Positions 31,340 to 45,066 are shown, counted from the first letter of the stretch. The stretch is DNA of 64,000 bases from Eutreptiella sp. 'Long Island Sound 2002' (GCA_964036045.1 OZ038385.1:1860001-1924000); one strand, 5' to 3'. Made by a program: numbers and translations. The notes: generated by a model from the sequence alone, not told the origin.

Positions 31340-33895
31340 ATGCCTTCTAAGGAACCAAAATCTCGCACTCCGTCCTCCGCCACCTCACGGTCAAGCAGTG
31401 GTATCAAAAAAAGTGCCGTTGGCAGTCACGGCAAATTCCCAAGTGCCCGTAACAGCATTCTCTCCCTACTCGATCCTGAGCGTGTGTCTGCCACCACGGC
31501 CGTTGACTCTCTATCCGTTGGTTCCCTTGCCTCCAACACCTCCTCCATTCCGCTTCCTTTCGCACCCATGGAACCCATTTCCCATGTTGGTTATCAAAAG
31601 AATGACGACAACCAAAAAAAAGATGAAGTGCCTAAAGAAAGTGATGGCTTACAAAAAAATACGACGTCCTCAAAACAAAATGATGACTCAATCTTCGCAA
31701 CCCCCGCTCCGCGCCCCCCTATTGACGCTCAAAAAAAAGTCCGGGAAAAAAATGACATAAATGAAGGTGACTCACTTAACCAAAGTCCGGCTAGTGGCAC
31801 CGCGTCGTCCCGTCCAACCGATATGCTATCCTTACATGATTCTTTAGTCCACGATGGCCCGGGCGTTTCACCCGTTGAAGCCGGCCTCGAAGACTCTACT
31901 TCGAATGCAAGTGCAAGGGACCTTGATGATCCAAGGCATGCCTTCACGTCTCCTTCCCCGAACCACACTCCTCCCAAGCCTTCAAACATGAATAGTGACA
32001 AAGGCCCCAATGAAGCATTGAGTGACGTAGTTATGTCTCCCAATCCCGAGTCCACCGTGCCTCAAGCAACACACCTCGAACACAATCCCATAAAAGCCTT
32101 AGCGCAACGCTCCTTCCGCCCCCAAGGTGCCTTGCCAACGGGCTTCCCGGAACCCCGGGATCTTACAAAAGATGTTCAAGGTGGGAAAATTCCCGTCAAA
32201 GGCCAAAACCATTTTTCAAAAATTGACATCCTCTCCTCGACTCCTACCGTCTATCACGACACCTCACCCCTCCCTCCCCCGGATCTCCTCGGCGCATTGG
32301 TCCCCACCCCACAAATACTCCTTTTCGGTGATGGCCTCCAATACCGCGGATTTCTTCGGAGTTTTTCAATAGCCGACATGGCTAATTTTGAATGGCAAAA
32401 ACTCATTGGTCTTGTTTCTTTTGCCATCCTCCCCACCTTCTCCCCTTTTCAAGACGAACCGACATTTTTTTCCCACCGCTCCATCGTTAAGCAAATAGTT
32501 TCAATGCTTCGAGCCGCAAAAAAACAGGACAAGCCAACCACGTTTTGGCTCGCCTACCAAGCCCGCACAAACGTTGCGGATGTTGAACTCGCTGCCGTCC
32601 TGGATAGGAGGACAGACCTTGTACCTTCCCTGAGTTTTCTTTGGCTTTCAGTCGTTTGCCAAGTGGTACACATGGGCGTGCGATCCCCCGACACCTTCAA
32701 TGTCTCCACCGCACCACTACCCTTGGACCAACCCCTTGTCATATTACAACTCACTTCATTCCCCCTACCCAAAAACCACATTCCGCAAACCATCGGGTAT
32801 TTTCCTCAAAATGTAGACTCCGCTGAACCGGTCCCCTCCCACGTGCACACACCTCAGTCCACTCTTTTCCAAATTCGTGTCGATGTCCCAATAGACATCG
32901 CACGTGAGGTTGACGGTGTCGAGGTCAAGTGGCACATTTCTGGGTCGTTGCCACTAATGTTGATGCTAAATGGCCTCAACCCCGATGACACCTCCACTGT
33001 TTTGAAAGAACTCACGATCCCCCGCATCACCAAAGCGTTTTGGCCGGTAATTGTGAACTCCGCCCCCGAAGGATATAAAATTTTCAATTTTTTTGTCCCC
33101 TTCGATGTTTTGGGGAACTTTTATGATGAACAGCCGGCGTTGATGGACATGGGGGTGTCCATCGGGCTCCTTGACAAGTCAGTCAAGAAGTCCTCCCTTG
33201 TCATCACCAATCAACCCCGCTTTCAAAAGGGAGGACCTCGCCGCTGCAAGCTCCCCGCCGACGAAGTGCGCACGGCAATTGAAATGAACCCCGCCCTCTA
33301 CTGAAAATTTGCGTTTCTTGTGCTGCTGAATCGCTATGACATGTTGGGCATGGTCCATGACCCAATGCTGATTCAGCCGGCAGTACAAGAAATTGAAAAC
33401 CTCGGCGAGATGATTTGTATCTCGGCCCACACAAACAACTGAGTGTTTGCGAAAGATTTTTCCCGTGAAGTCAATCCACCCTACTCCATCGTGAGGTTCC
33501 CCCCCGCCATCGACTTACGAGATGTCGTAAAATCCGCCGCCACATTTGGACCGGTTGACGGCCACCAAATTTTCCAGCAGTCAGGCGTGGTAATGATCAA
33601 CTACCAAGCCCACCAGTCGGCCCTCACGTCCTACGGAGCCACCCTCCCAGGCCCGGTGTACTTCACTTCCGGCAGTTCCGAAAAGGATGTACAAATGTCC
33701 ATCACCGACAGGTTGGAGCAAGTGCGCCTAGCCTCGCTCCCCAGCCCCAGACTCAATGAAGCAAACCTGGCGGCCGCCTCAGACCCGTTTGGTGCACTCT
33801 CCATCCCTGACATTCACTCCACCACCCTTCCATCCCCTCATCCCTCTGCGCCCCCTTCTGAGTCCACCACCTCTTCATTTCTCCCTCAGCCATGA
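31340..33895 (+). pseudogene. LINE ORF1 protein, two in-frame UGA codons
   Basis: The ATG at 31340 follows a T-run leader. The first 250 residues are disordered and Ser/Pro/Lys-rich (KSRTPSSATSRSSSG; APRPPIDAQKK). From about residue 300 the protein looks folded (LLFGDGLQYRGFLRSFSIAD; MANFEWQKLIGLVSFAILP; DEQPALMDMGVSIGLLDK). It matches no domain I know by eye. TGA codons at 33302-33304 and 33440-33442 interrupt it; the same frame stays open beyond each, to a TGA at 33893-33895 that overlaps an ATG (ATGA). In LINEs ORF1 is usually the RNA-binding protein; that role here is inference. Confidence 0.7.
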
Positions 33896-36800
33896 ATGGA
33901 ACACGCTCACTACGTGCCTCTGGAGCTACGGCCCGACGGGTGCTGCGAATACCCAGCAGACGCCAACGCCAACAGACGTACACGTGAGCAATACCTCAGG
34001 TTTACGCCATGACACACCCTGCAAAACTTTGCGGAGCGACCTCATGTGTTTCCTCAGGGATACACCACCCACCCCCACGGCATTCACCGCCCCCACACTA
34101 CGCAATCTCCTCTCCTCCCACTCCTACTCAACGCATGCATTTCACAATTGGTCTGCGATTTGCGTTGGTACCCATCGTTTAGTCAATGCCCTGCGAGCCG
34201 CAGCATGCTACGCAACGCTCCAACTCGTGCTCCGCCTCCTTTACATCCCGCACGTTCTCAGAACTGCACCAATAAGCCATGACACCAGGGTATCCCCTTT
34301 GTGCGGCTCACCACGTAGTGCGCCACGACAACCACTTGCCCTGCCCCACAGCACGTCCGCACTTCGCACAACCCTGCCACAACCAACCCCCCTGCTGCAG
34401 CCACCCTCCATTGTTCCAGGGCCGCCTTTCGAGACGTGCACCTCACTGCCTTCGCCCACCAACGCAGCCCCATCCCAGGCAGGCCCTGTGATTGATACTA
34501 CCGATAACAACTCCAATGTCACGCAAACAGTGCAATCTGCTACCCCCCCCCAATCCATACCTGCACCCCGGTCACCAGATAAGACTGCCTCCACGCCTTC
34601 ATCCCCGCCCCCCCCGTCCTCAACACCGCCAAATACACACAATGAACCGCCCCCTCCGCTGTTCAGAGCACCACCCACTGGGGATGCCCTTTCCCACGCG
34701 TCCCTGAACGTTGGCGGGCCGGAGATTACCCCCAATAGGTTGTGCCATCTTCTGAATGGATTCACCACTGCCCCCCACACAATTAGCATACAAGAATTCA
34801 AACCTACCGCTACACACCATGTGAAGGAGTACGAAAGGGTTGCAATGTTTTGGAAATATCACCCACTATACAGCGCCCCCACTTCGAAAAACGGTGTCGC
34901 ACTTTTCGTACACACCTCAATCTCTCCAATACCCCCAGCGCTCACCGTACACATACCTGGCATACTCATCTCCACACAGCTGCATCTCCACCCTGACCCC
35001 TTGATCCCCCCACTGAGGATTGCCTCATATTACGGCCCCCATACCATAACAGAAAAACGTCGATGCGAACCAGTCCTCAACTCCCTCCTCCGGGAGGCAT
35101 GTATCATTCTCGGCGACTACAACTGCACCACCCATCACTCTCACGCCACCACTCTCACATCTAATCTCTGGCCCTGGCTCATAGCCAAGGAGCGGTCGGG
35201 TGCCCTGGGTGATCTACTCCTACCCTTCACCACCTCCACCCCATATACGCGGGTTAGGCGATATGCTGGTACTAAAAGCTACATTGACCGTGCTTATGGT
35301 ACCCGTTTGTACCAAGCCTGCTACAGCCCCTCATCTGCCGAAGTGGTAGATTTTTCCAAAGTGCATGGGTCTTCAGATCATGACCCAATTATCATCCGCT
35401 CCATTCCCTGGACCACTCCCCAGATACCTGAGCCCAGATGTGCACAGTGGAACCGCCGTGACCTGCACAAATTTGGTTCCCTCATGGAACACTCTGTGCA
35501 TGACCTACAGACCCCCACCGGCTTTCACGATGTGGAGTCCACGTACCACCCCCTTGTACAGCATATGCTCCACGCAATGCGCACGGTGAACTCTGCCAAG
35601 CCAGCCCTCCAGATCAATTCCACAGATATTTCTGACTGGCACCAGGTGGTCAAGCAGCTGACCCGGCAGGCCAAGCGCCGGTCCAAAGTGTTCTATCGAC
35701 GTATCAAACACACCCTGCTTACTCCTCCTGCTCCCTCCACCCTCCCCGTACCCTCCCGCAAGATACAGCGCATTCTCCAGCGTAACTCCCCCTGGAGTGC
35801 ACGTGCATCTGAGCTCATCACCCCCCGGCCCTTACTGCCTGACCCCCCCCCCCCTCTGTGGAGGAACTCCGCATTCTGGCGAATTTCCTCCCGGAAAAGG
35901 TCCCCTGGACCCAATGGCGTGCCCCTCCATTTGATTGCTGTCCTCCCAGATGCTGCCTTCTCCATAGTACATCAGTGCCTCACACTGTGTTATGATGTTG
36001 GAGACATCCCCCACAGCTGGCTTGTATCAGAGACCCTGTGCATATTTAAAGGTAAAGGTTCCTGGAGGGATCCTGATAGGTGGCGACCCATTGCCATGAG
36101 CAATTCGGTGTACCGGCTGCTCATGCGATGGATCTATAAAAAACTGTATCCCCTCCTCTCTCCACAACTTCACCCGCGCCAGTTTGGTGAACGACGAGGC
36201 GTCTCAACTGCCCATGCCACACAAACCTTTTTTGATGACATTGACAATGGCACCAGTTGGGAATCCATCTTTACCTTTGACATGTATCATGCCTTCGACA
36301 GCCCACCAAAATTACTCATCAGGGATGTACTCCAACACATGGGGACCCCCACCAAGTTACTGCTTTTAATTTCCACGGTACTTGAGCACGGGTCCACATA
36401 CATCAGGGGTACACCGGATGAAATTCTCGGTACTACCCACGGCGTGAAACAGGGGTGCCCGATTTCCTGCTTCCTTTTTGTCATTGTTTTCGAAAATCCT
36501 CTACGCTATATACACTCCCACAATATACTTTTCTCCGCCTATTCCGACGACATATCGACCCCCGTTGCACATACGGATGGTCCCAGAGTCGCCTCCATTG
36601 TCAAAACTGGCCTCAACCTGATCGGGTGCCAACTGAACGTTATAAAAAGTGAGTCCCTCCCTGTCTCTCCACACTGTACACCCCCCCCCCCCATGCTCCC
36701 CAAGTATTCACATCCGCCCTCACCCCTGCAGGTCTCCGCTGATTTCTGGGTCCCAGAGAGCTGTTCAACGTGGCCGGACTGGGCAGACTCCACCGAGTAC

Positions 36801-38277
36801 CCCATGGCCAAGGTATCTCACCTCATGAACTTGGGACATCCCATCCCAAAAAATTTCGATGTCAGCCATGCTTTCAAGCTGATCTTTAGAGAACTACAGG
36901 CCCAGCTCGCGGAGCTTAACGCCCTCCCCTCTCAGTCACTTGACAGAATACTGGTAGCCAACACATTGATCCTTCCCCGCCTGCTTTATCGATGTGAATG
37001 CCTCCCCCTATCTGCCGACCAGCTGAATCCAATGATCCAAGCCATCGAAAGATATGTGCTTGGAGTCGCGGGGTTACCCTCCCTTCTTGCCAAGAAAACA
37101 CTGTATACCCACCATACTCATGGCTTGGGATTACGCTACTTTGCTGTTCTACAGCCCACCCGCATACTTGACTTCCTGCACACCAACCCACACCTCTTCC
37201 ACCTCAGCACCCAATCAATATTTCCCTTATTCCCCTGGCGTCTCTTCGCCACTGCCATCGCCCTGCTTGGCCCCCCCCGCGCCTCCCCCATGATCCCCCT
37301 CCCCGTCTCATGGGGAGCGAAACGCGCCTTGCGGGGTGCCTCCACAGTGATCACCGAATCTGGGATCACAGCATACATCCTCCCTGGACCCAACCCCCCC
37401 CAGGACTGCACCTACACTGATGGCAGTCGACTTTGTACCCCCCCTGCCTCAGGCGCATGTGCACTCCTCCCCGATGGGCGCATAGTCGTCTGCCGCGTCC
37501 CTGGTCCCCCCAACTCGTACAAGGCAGAGGTTATTGGCATCCTCCTTGGTTCAGAATTTCCCCCCCCCTCATCCAAAATCAAGGTTGACTGCAAGGGCGC
37601 TATCTCCTCCACCACAGGAGACAGGCGCCCTCTACACTATGCTCATTATGTCCAGCTGGCCAGGAAGTCCATCCAAAGCAAATGCCATGCAGTAGAATGG
37701 ATTGAAGGTCACACGGGCCACCTCTTCCGGGAACGATCCGATGAGTTCGCCAAGTACGGCTCCACTCTCCCCCCCCCCCCCCCTGCCAAACCCTCCTCCC
37801 CGTGGGACGTCGTCCGCCACGACGAACTCATGTCCCCCCCACACAAGGTCTGGACACACGACCTTTTTCCTACACACACACACGAAAATTTCCATTCTTC
37901 CTCATGGCGACCACTTAAATTTCGTCGCTTGGCGTGGCATAAGTGGCTCTTTGGCCTCCAGACCCGACTGGGGTACAGCCACTACGCAACCTACTGGAAA
38001 GATGATGTGCCCCCCACCCCCTGCCCCCACTGTTCCCTCAGACACAACATGAGCGTCCACGGGTACATAGCACACTGCTCGCCCGCGCACCCACTCGTCC
38101 ATGCGTGGACAACTGCTTGGCCCGTCTCATCCACTCCCATCAGATGGCGAGCCACTGCCCACAAACGTGACCTCAGGATCACTGGGCGCCTTGCAATTCC
38201 GATTTCGCTTTATCGTGCCCTGAGCGCCGCCCACGGTGGCCCCAGGGCAGCCAGAAAAATAGTGTATAAGTGGCAGG
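33896..38277 (+). CDS. LINE ORF2: endonuclease, reverse transcriptase, RNase H, CCHC
   Basis: One frame is open from 33756 to 38339; the last ~20 codons are read from element A2, so the real protein is cut at 38277. AP endonuclease (34701-35400): SLNVGG, ISIQEF, ILGDYN, SYIDRAYG, GSSDHDPI. RT (about 35890-36900): KRSPGPNGVPLHLI, LCIFKGKGSWRDPDRWRPIA, FGERRGVSTAHATQ, FTFDMYHAFDS, HGVKQGCPISCFLF and FSAYSDDI as the catalytic box. RNase H (about 37408-37760): YTDGSRL, YKAEVIGI, VDCKGAI, RSDEFAKYG, holding all four acidic residues. Zinc finger CPHCSLRHNMSVHGYIAHC (38021-38077). The start is unclear: the ATG overlapping the ORF1 stop (33892) is in another frame. Domains appear intact apart from the missing C terminus. 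Confidence 0.88.
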
Positions 38278-40642
38278 TAAAGAAGGTCCCTACCAGGACC
38301 GGCCCCCGCTGTGCCCCTTCTGCCTGTCACCCCTGCTGACTTGCTCCGGATCAACGATTGCATTTCTCGAAACCCTCAAAATCCAGGGTCGAAATCCAAA
38401 GATATAGAAAATGTAATCCTGCTTCAACCCTGAACAGCAACCAGATCCCACAAGTATAGCAATAACCCAATTCACAATCCAAATCAGGCTGCGGGCTTCC
38501 GTTCAGCACATCGATAGTCTCACGATGGCGGGCATGTACAAAAATTGCACTAAAGAGGAAAGCCCTGAAATTGGCATATGAACACAAATAAAGCAAAGTT
38601 GGGGAAGAATGGAAACGTACACATTCAAAGCCATAGACCCCTCATTCCCTGGACTCAAGACCTTCCCTTGACTCACCAACATGATGCCCTGAACCCAATC
38701 AAATAAGATGGCTAAATGCCATGTGTCACAAGTCACTACATAAACCCCAAAAATGTGTTCACTCCCAAGCCTATAAATCCTAGCCCAATGGGGGAGGTGG
38801 CGTGTCATGGCCTAGAGTGGCACTCAGGACCATGCCCTACCCTGACATAACCTTGGTTGGACTTCGAGTCGATTGGGCTTGGAGATATGCCCCATGAGTT
38901 TGAACTCATAACATGCCAAAAAACTGCCAATTCACACCATATTGGCCATATATCAAATATATGCTCAAAATTGAAGTTACCACTTATCCGAAGGCTCAAA
39001 GCATGCATTGAATCGAAGTCTAGTATTCATGGAGGATATAGACCAAAGCTCAATGCCCATGTACATCCCCACTTTACCCTCGAAACCCCTTCAGATATGG
39101 GCGCCACGCACTGCCCAAGTCAGCCCATGATCTTGAGACCAATTCTTGTAATCCTTCGTGCGCCAAGCCAAATGGAGTACACAATCCGGCATATGGTGGT
39201 GTTCAACTCCGAAGCATATGCCAACATATGAACAACATACCATGGTTCGACTCCCCATATGCTTCTTGCTGATTGCCGACCAGGTAAGTACACAAAATGC
39301 AAAAATGAGCAAAAATTGAGGTCAAAAACATGAAAATATGACCAAATACAAATTTGTCATGATAGTATATATCTATGCTCACCCATGATATCCGCTCATG
39401 GTTCAATACACAAATGATTGGAACCATTTGCGAACAATTCCCCCACCTGGATCCCCAATCAGGCGCATGGAGATACCTTCACCACTCGTATCTACATGCC
39501 CCATGAAAATGGGAGTGCACTCATGGATCCCCTTGCCAAACATACCATGAGCAATACATATGCGGTAGACTTAGTCTAGCGCTTTGAATTCTACAATTCG
39601 GACATGGGCAAAGCCCTTGTCGCGTGTGGTTCCCCATCTTATCGGCCACACGAAGATATATAACATGGGCGTGAGCATATCAAGACATAAACCATGCATA
39701 TAACAAATACCCTCAAAAGTGGCTCCCACCATGATATGCCATGCCCCTCCATGGACATAACTTCACGTTAAAAATACGTGGGAACCCAAGGAAAATATCT
39801 ATGCAACCCCAACACTCATGCGGTACACTCGAAAGTCGCATTAAAATATTCAGTTGCACAGTCCAAGAGTTATGTATCACTTTATACCCTCTTGACCATT
39901 ATCCCTTGCTACAACGGGCATGTGTACACACCAAAGGCGTTTGATGCTTCCTAAATTAAGTTGAGACTAAGACGCTTGCAACCCGACCTTTCTTATTCTC
40001 TTTCCTCACACTCGCGCGTAGATATGGCCCTTCAAAGTGGTCCCACGATTCACTTTTGTTTCCCTTATATCTCCAAGTCAAATGGGTGGCAAGCATAAGG
40101 GAAACCTGATTCGGACATAGGGAAAAGCGTATGACCACTCGAAGAAGACCAAATCAAGTGCGGCGATGTCGAAGTCGAAAATCCGATTTCGACATTGCGA
40201 AAAATTCAGATTAAAATTTCGAGTGCTTATTTAGAGAATTGCGGAAGCAACGAACCCTTTGCTGATGAAATCCGACCCTTCAACGAAATATCCGCCAAAA
40301 TATCTGGAAATAACAGTTAACCAATCGGTTAACGCAAAATCGCGAGCCAACTGAGGGTCGCCGATACATTGACCATCAGAACGAAAGGCTGAAGAATTAC
40401 GGGAAAATTATGATAATAAAACCCTGTTGATTCCTGATATTCCGATATATAAATCTCCGCTGGCGGTGCCTCGGTACTGAATATGGCCGCTCATAGCCGG
40501 AATGGCCAAACCTATCACACTATCACACCGGGTTAGGTCAGGTGGATGGGAGAGTATGATATCAGCCAATGGCGGCTTGCCGGCACATAGATACACACCC
40601 CAAGTGACCCCAAGATGGCCACGGGGGTCCGAACCGGCTTCA
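38278..40642 (-). repeat. 3' LTR of element A2, full length
   Basis: 2365 bp, begins TGAAGCCGGTTCGG after the polypurine tract and ends ACCTTCTTTA. It is the only complete family A LTR in the window and serves as reference for the two A1 copies. It contains the GTCGAAA/TTTCGAC hairpin (40167-40194) shared with family B. Confidence 0.88.
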
Positions 40643-41036
40643 CCCCCCTTCTCAGAGCGTTGTTACCGCTCGGAAGTCATTGAAGAGAGGACGGGAGGAC
40701 CCCAATGGGCTCCAACCCCCCCCCCCACGTCCCAAGGACACATGGAGGCCCCACACACGTCGTAGGCGTCCCCCACGCCCCAGGGGAGGGGTGAGGACAC
40801 TGATACTCAGCGTCCTACGCCATATCCGGTCTCCCCTTGATCTACAACATGGACCAAGGGGATCAAAGATAGAAAAACGTCGTCGGTCGACCTAAATAAG
40901 TACACCACAATGAGATATATATGTGGAGATCGAGTGAAGGGGGTATATGGCCAATCAAGGACGAAGAATCCCCGGATGGACGCCCTCACCCGTCTCCCCA
41001 AGCACAGAAACAAACAAAATGCCAAGGGGGGACCCA
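40643..41036 (-). other. 3' UTR and polypurine tract of element A2
   Basis: Minus strand AGAAGGGGGG (40643-40652) abuts the LTR start. The rest matches the A1 3' UTR (13576-14024), including a G-run (40719-40728). No gene. Confidence 0.7.
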
Positions 41037-44000
41037 TTACGGTGCTACAGCAGCAACCAAATGGACCAACACGTCCTTGACATCCAAAGAAATATTCTTT
41101 TCCTTTAGGTAGTCCATCCAGACCATGGTGTACCTCGGCACAAAACTGCTCGGAGGCTCCCACGAGTCCCTGGATGCGGCGAATCCTTTCCAACGGACTT
41201 TATAAAGCCTGCCCCCAGGGGTCCCCGGGTCCGGCTTGTCCGCCAGGATTCTCTCGGCTGTGAAGTCGTCGTCCTCACCCTCGTCGTCCGAGTCCACATC
41301 GCCGGCCGTGAACTCGAAGGTGACGGGACGTCCGCTGGGGTCTGGTGCTCGGGGACGAAGCTGGGTATGGTCGCGGTCGAGGATCTTGTTATCCCCCACA
41401 CGAACCGCATACACATCCTGCCCGACCTTCCGCATGATTACCCCCGGCACATACCAAGATGCCTGCCGATGTCTGGACAGGACATCCTTGTGGTGCCGCT
41501 CCACCCACACGGTGTCTTGGAGGGCATACTTCTGGACTTTTCCCTGCTTGAAGTACTTGGCCCTCTTGTCATGCTCGTCCTGAAGTGCCTTGCACACCTT
41601 GGCCGCCGTGTCGTCCGCCTCAGCCATCACGGCGTTCGCGTCCCGGGCCACTTTGCCATGGTTCAACCACGGGAGAGTGCGTGACACTCGATCCCGTAGG
41701 AACAGGATGCGATGGGGCGACAGTCCAGTGGGCCCCGGAAGGTCGTGATACGCTTGCAGTACCCTCCACAGCGAGTTGTACCAATTCCGGCCCAGTTCGT
41801 CGATGTGCAGCTGGCAGAACTTCTCGAACATCTGCCGCCCGGCCACCTCAGCCCGGCCATTCGACCGGCTGTGGTAGGCCACGGTCTTGGCGTGCCGAAT
41901 CCCCATGTGCTTGCACATCGTCTTGAACCACGTCCCCACGAATTGACTGCCCCGATCGCTGCAGATGACAGCCGGGACATCAAAAATCGTCAGCAAATGC
42001 CTGATCATGGCATTAGCGACGGTCTTGGCCTGCAGACCCACTCCATGCTTGTCCTTCTTGTCCTTCTTCTTGGACTTTTTGCCAGGGACCGCCACGATAT
42101 ACCCACTGTGCCTATCCACCGCCAGGATGACACAATCGTAGGTCTCTCCTTCCAAGGTGACCTCAGCCATGGTGAATACATCCATGGCCACGGACCGCAT
42201 AGGGGCCTCCGGTATAGCCGTATACACCGGGTTACCCGCTGTGGAGTGGTTGGAGCTCTTCGTGGCCCGACACACGGCACAGTCACTGCAGTACCTATCC
42301 AGGATGGCGTAGTACCCCGGAGGGAACTTGAAACGCCACTCCAGGTCCTGCTGCATCTTGTCTCGGCCAGGGTGCATGAGCTGGGCGTTGTGCCAATGGT
42401 CGATGAGCTCCTCCACTCGGTTTTCGGGCACAAGCAGCTTGTCCTTGAGGAACAACCTGTCGCCATCCTCGGTCAAGCCCTCGGGCCATTCGTCGTCCGA
42501 CGGGGCGCTCACGGCATTCCAGTACTTGCTCCAGTGCTCGGATGCCGCATAGTCATCCGACCAGTCCTCTGTGAGCACCGACCTGACTAGCTCTACAGGG
42601 GCCACCATCCATTGCTCGAGGGTTTCCTCTCGAATAGCTTGGACGCGGGCACCCCGGAACTTGGCCAGGTCCGTACGGTTTGCCATCACCACAAAGCACT
42701 TGACCCCCTCTTGCTCCATGGCCTTCTCCATCTCGATGATGCGCTTGGCCTCCTCGGTTTCCTCGGCGTCCCCATGGCTGGATATGTCCATCCAAGCCTT
42801 GCCCGCGGGGTAGGCCCATCGACTGAGGCAATCTGCCACAGTGTTGTCCTTCCCCGGGACATACACGACGCTGAGGTCGAACTTGGCGAACGTCTCATGC
42901 CATCGGGCCCTCCTTGCCGCCGGTCCCGAGGGGGTGTCGACGTGCTCCTTGTGCCAGCTCTGCAAGGCCTGATGGTCCGTACAAACCACCACTGGTTGCA
43001 ATCCGATGTGGCATGACCACTTCCTGAGCGCACAAACAATGGCGTACGTCTCCTTCTCCCTCGCGGTCCAGGTGCGGCGTTGGCCCTCGGCCAGGATCCT
43101 GCTCCAAAACGCCACGGGAACATGAGTCCCGTCGTCCCGGACTTGCTCGGAGACTGCCCCCACGGCATAGTCCGAAGCGTCTGTCCGTAGCACAAATCCC
43201 TTGTCCGGGTCCACCAAGAATAGCCCCAACTGCCCCAGGAGTCGCTCCTTCAGGCTGTTGAACGCATCCTCAGCCTCAGGGGTCCAGGCAAGCTTCTTCT
43301 TGCTCCCCTTCCGGCCATCGAACTTGCCCACTTGCAGCATCTTGTGCAGCGGCCCCGACAGTTCTGCATACATCCGGACATAGCCCGAATAGTAGTTGCA
43401 GAACCCCATGAAGGACCGGAGTTCGCTGATGGCCTGGGGCTTCTCCCAGTGGTGCAGGGACGCCAGCTTCCCGGGCATGGGACGGCGTTGCCCCTGACCA
43501 ACCACGTGACCCGCGAACTCCACTTCCTTCACGAAGAGTGAGGCTTTGGTGGGCTTGCACACCATGTTGTGCTTGTCCAACTCGCTGAGCACTCGGCGCA
43601 GATCCTTCTCATGCGCGTCGATGAGCTCGTCCTCAGTCATGTTCTCCGTGCCGGACCCGATGATGATGTCATCCAGGGAGGGATTCGCACAGTCCCGGAC
43701 AGGACCGAGTAGGTCCTCCATCATGCGCTGGAAAGCGGCGTTGCCATTCTTGGCACCCATAGGCACCACTTTCCACTGCATGGGCCCCAGCGGCGTCGAC
43801 ATCGCTGTGCAGGGCCTGGAGTCCGGGTGTAGCGGCATCTGGTGGTAACCGTGTTTCAGGCCCAACACCGTGAAAATCCGCTTTTTCTGTTGCTTTTGGA
43901 GGATGGAGTCAATCAGGGGAAGCGAGTACGAGTCGTGCTCGGTCTGCTCGTTCAAACATTTGTAATCAACCACCAACCTCCACTCGCCCTTCTCCTTCTT

Positions 44001-45066
44001 GGGCACGATGAAGGCTGGGCTGGCCCACTCACTGTCGGAGGGTTCGATCCATCCCCGCTCAATGAACTCGGCCAACAGCTTCTTCATGGCCTCGGCCCGA
44101 TCGCCCTGAAGTTGGTACTCCCGATGACGATAGATCTTCGGGTTCGGCTTCAGCTTGATCTTCGCTCTACCAAACCTCCCACGATCTGGAGGGTTCTTGT
44201 TGGCGACGCCACTGAATAGCCGCGGATAGGCCTTGATCAGCCTCTCCTTCAGCTGGGCGACCTTCGGGTTCTCCTGGGCCTCTTCAGCTGCTTGCTTCGG
44301 TATAGATACAACCGACCGCACTGCGGTATAGGCCTCTTCTGGGTCCGATTCCGACTTCTCCTCGTCCGATATGCCGTCTTCATCGTCGTGGGTCGCGATT
44401 CCGGACGATAATCTTCGAAAATTTGTGGCCTCGGGCTGGTGACTGTCGCTATCGGCTCCCATTCTTGGAAAATCCCATGTTGGTGGGTCCGACCCAACCG
44501 GACCATCGTATTGGTCCGCGATGTGATCCATGACCCTCGCCACGAACCCATCCTTCTCGTACTTGCCGGTGACCAACATCTTGTCATCCCACCAATGCGG
44601 AGATGTGACCATGGCCCGCCTCTTCTTGGCTGCCACACGGTCGTGCATCCCCATTCGCATGTAGTTGACGACGTCGTCGATCTCGGAGTGGGACAGGATG
44701 TGAATGCCATCAATAGGCTGATCCGTCCCCTCCTTGGGCTCAAACATGATCTTCATGGGCACCGCCCCCACCCTACGGATGAATGCTTCATCACCCGTGG
44801 GCTGGGCTTGCGCCCCATCCACCAGGAAAGCCTTGGTACCCCACGCTTGACCCGGGGAGGGCATTGATACACCCTTGGCGTCGATGAACAACTCCTCCTC
44901 TGGCTCGAATGACATCTCGTTCAGGGTGATGGAGTCCAGCGTCGACTTGAGACCCTCCAGCGGACATGGGGTGGATCCTATGTCGGTTATGACCAGGATC
45001 CCCTTCGCCCTATCCGCGATGATCTTCTCCACCGTACGTCTGGTGTTATCCAGGGAGCCATGCCAA
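41037..45066 (-). CDS. Element A2 Pol, C-terminal part: RT, RNase H, integrase, chromodomain
   Basis: About 1340 codons without a break, the best family A pol here. It starts inside the methylase-like domain (HGSLDNTRRTVEKII), because element B was inserted there; the upstream codons of the open frame come from the LTR of B. Then the acidic linker, RT (WASPAFIVPKKEKGEWRLVV; GPMQWKVVPMGAKNGNAAFQ; catalytic box SLDDIIIGSG, where A1 has FVDD), RNase H (RTDASDYAVG to NTVADCLSRW), integrase zinc region (WHNAQLMHPGRDK; CSDCAVC), core with D in AMDVFTMAEV, D in CSDRGSQFV and E in NGRAEVAGRQ, basic C-terminal domain and chromodomain (YKVRWKGFAASRDSWEP). It ends LVAAVAP. Confidence 0.9.

Larger units (their letters stand above)
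31150..38277 (+). mobile_element. LINE (non-LTR retrotransposon), 3' end cut off by element A2
   Basis: Two long ORFs with LINE architecture: ORF1, then ORF2 with AP-type endonuclease, RT, RNase H and a Cys/His finger. It starts beside a truncated family C LTR and is interrupted at 38277 by the LTR of element A2; its true 3' end must lie beyond the right edge of the window. Long C-runs (8-12) are common in ORF2. The domain set is that of I/Tad-like clades; I cannot place it more closely. Confidence 0.88.

Noticed and set aside
38278-38339. Last codons of the LINE ORF2 open frame
   Set aside because: These bases belong to the A2 LTR; the frame is open by chance.
41712-42590. 292-codon plus-strand ORF opposite A2 integrase
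   Set aside because: Runs antisense to an intact, well-recognised pol; a product of codon bias.
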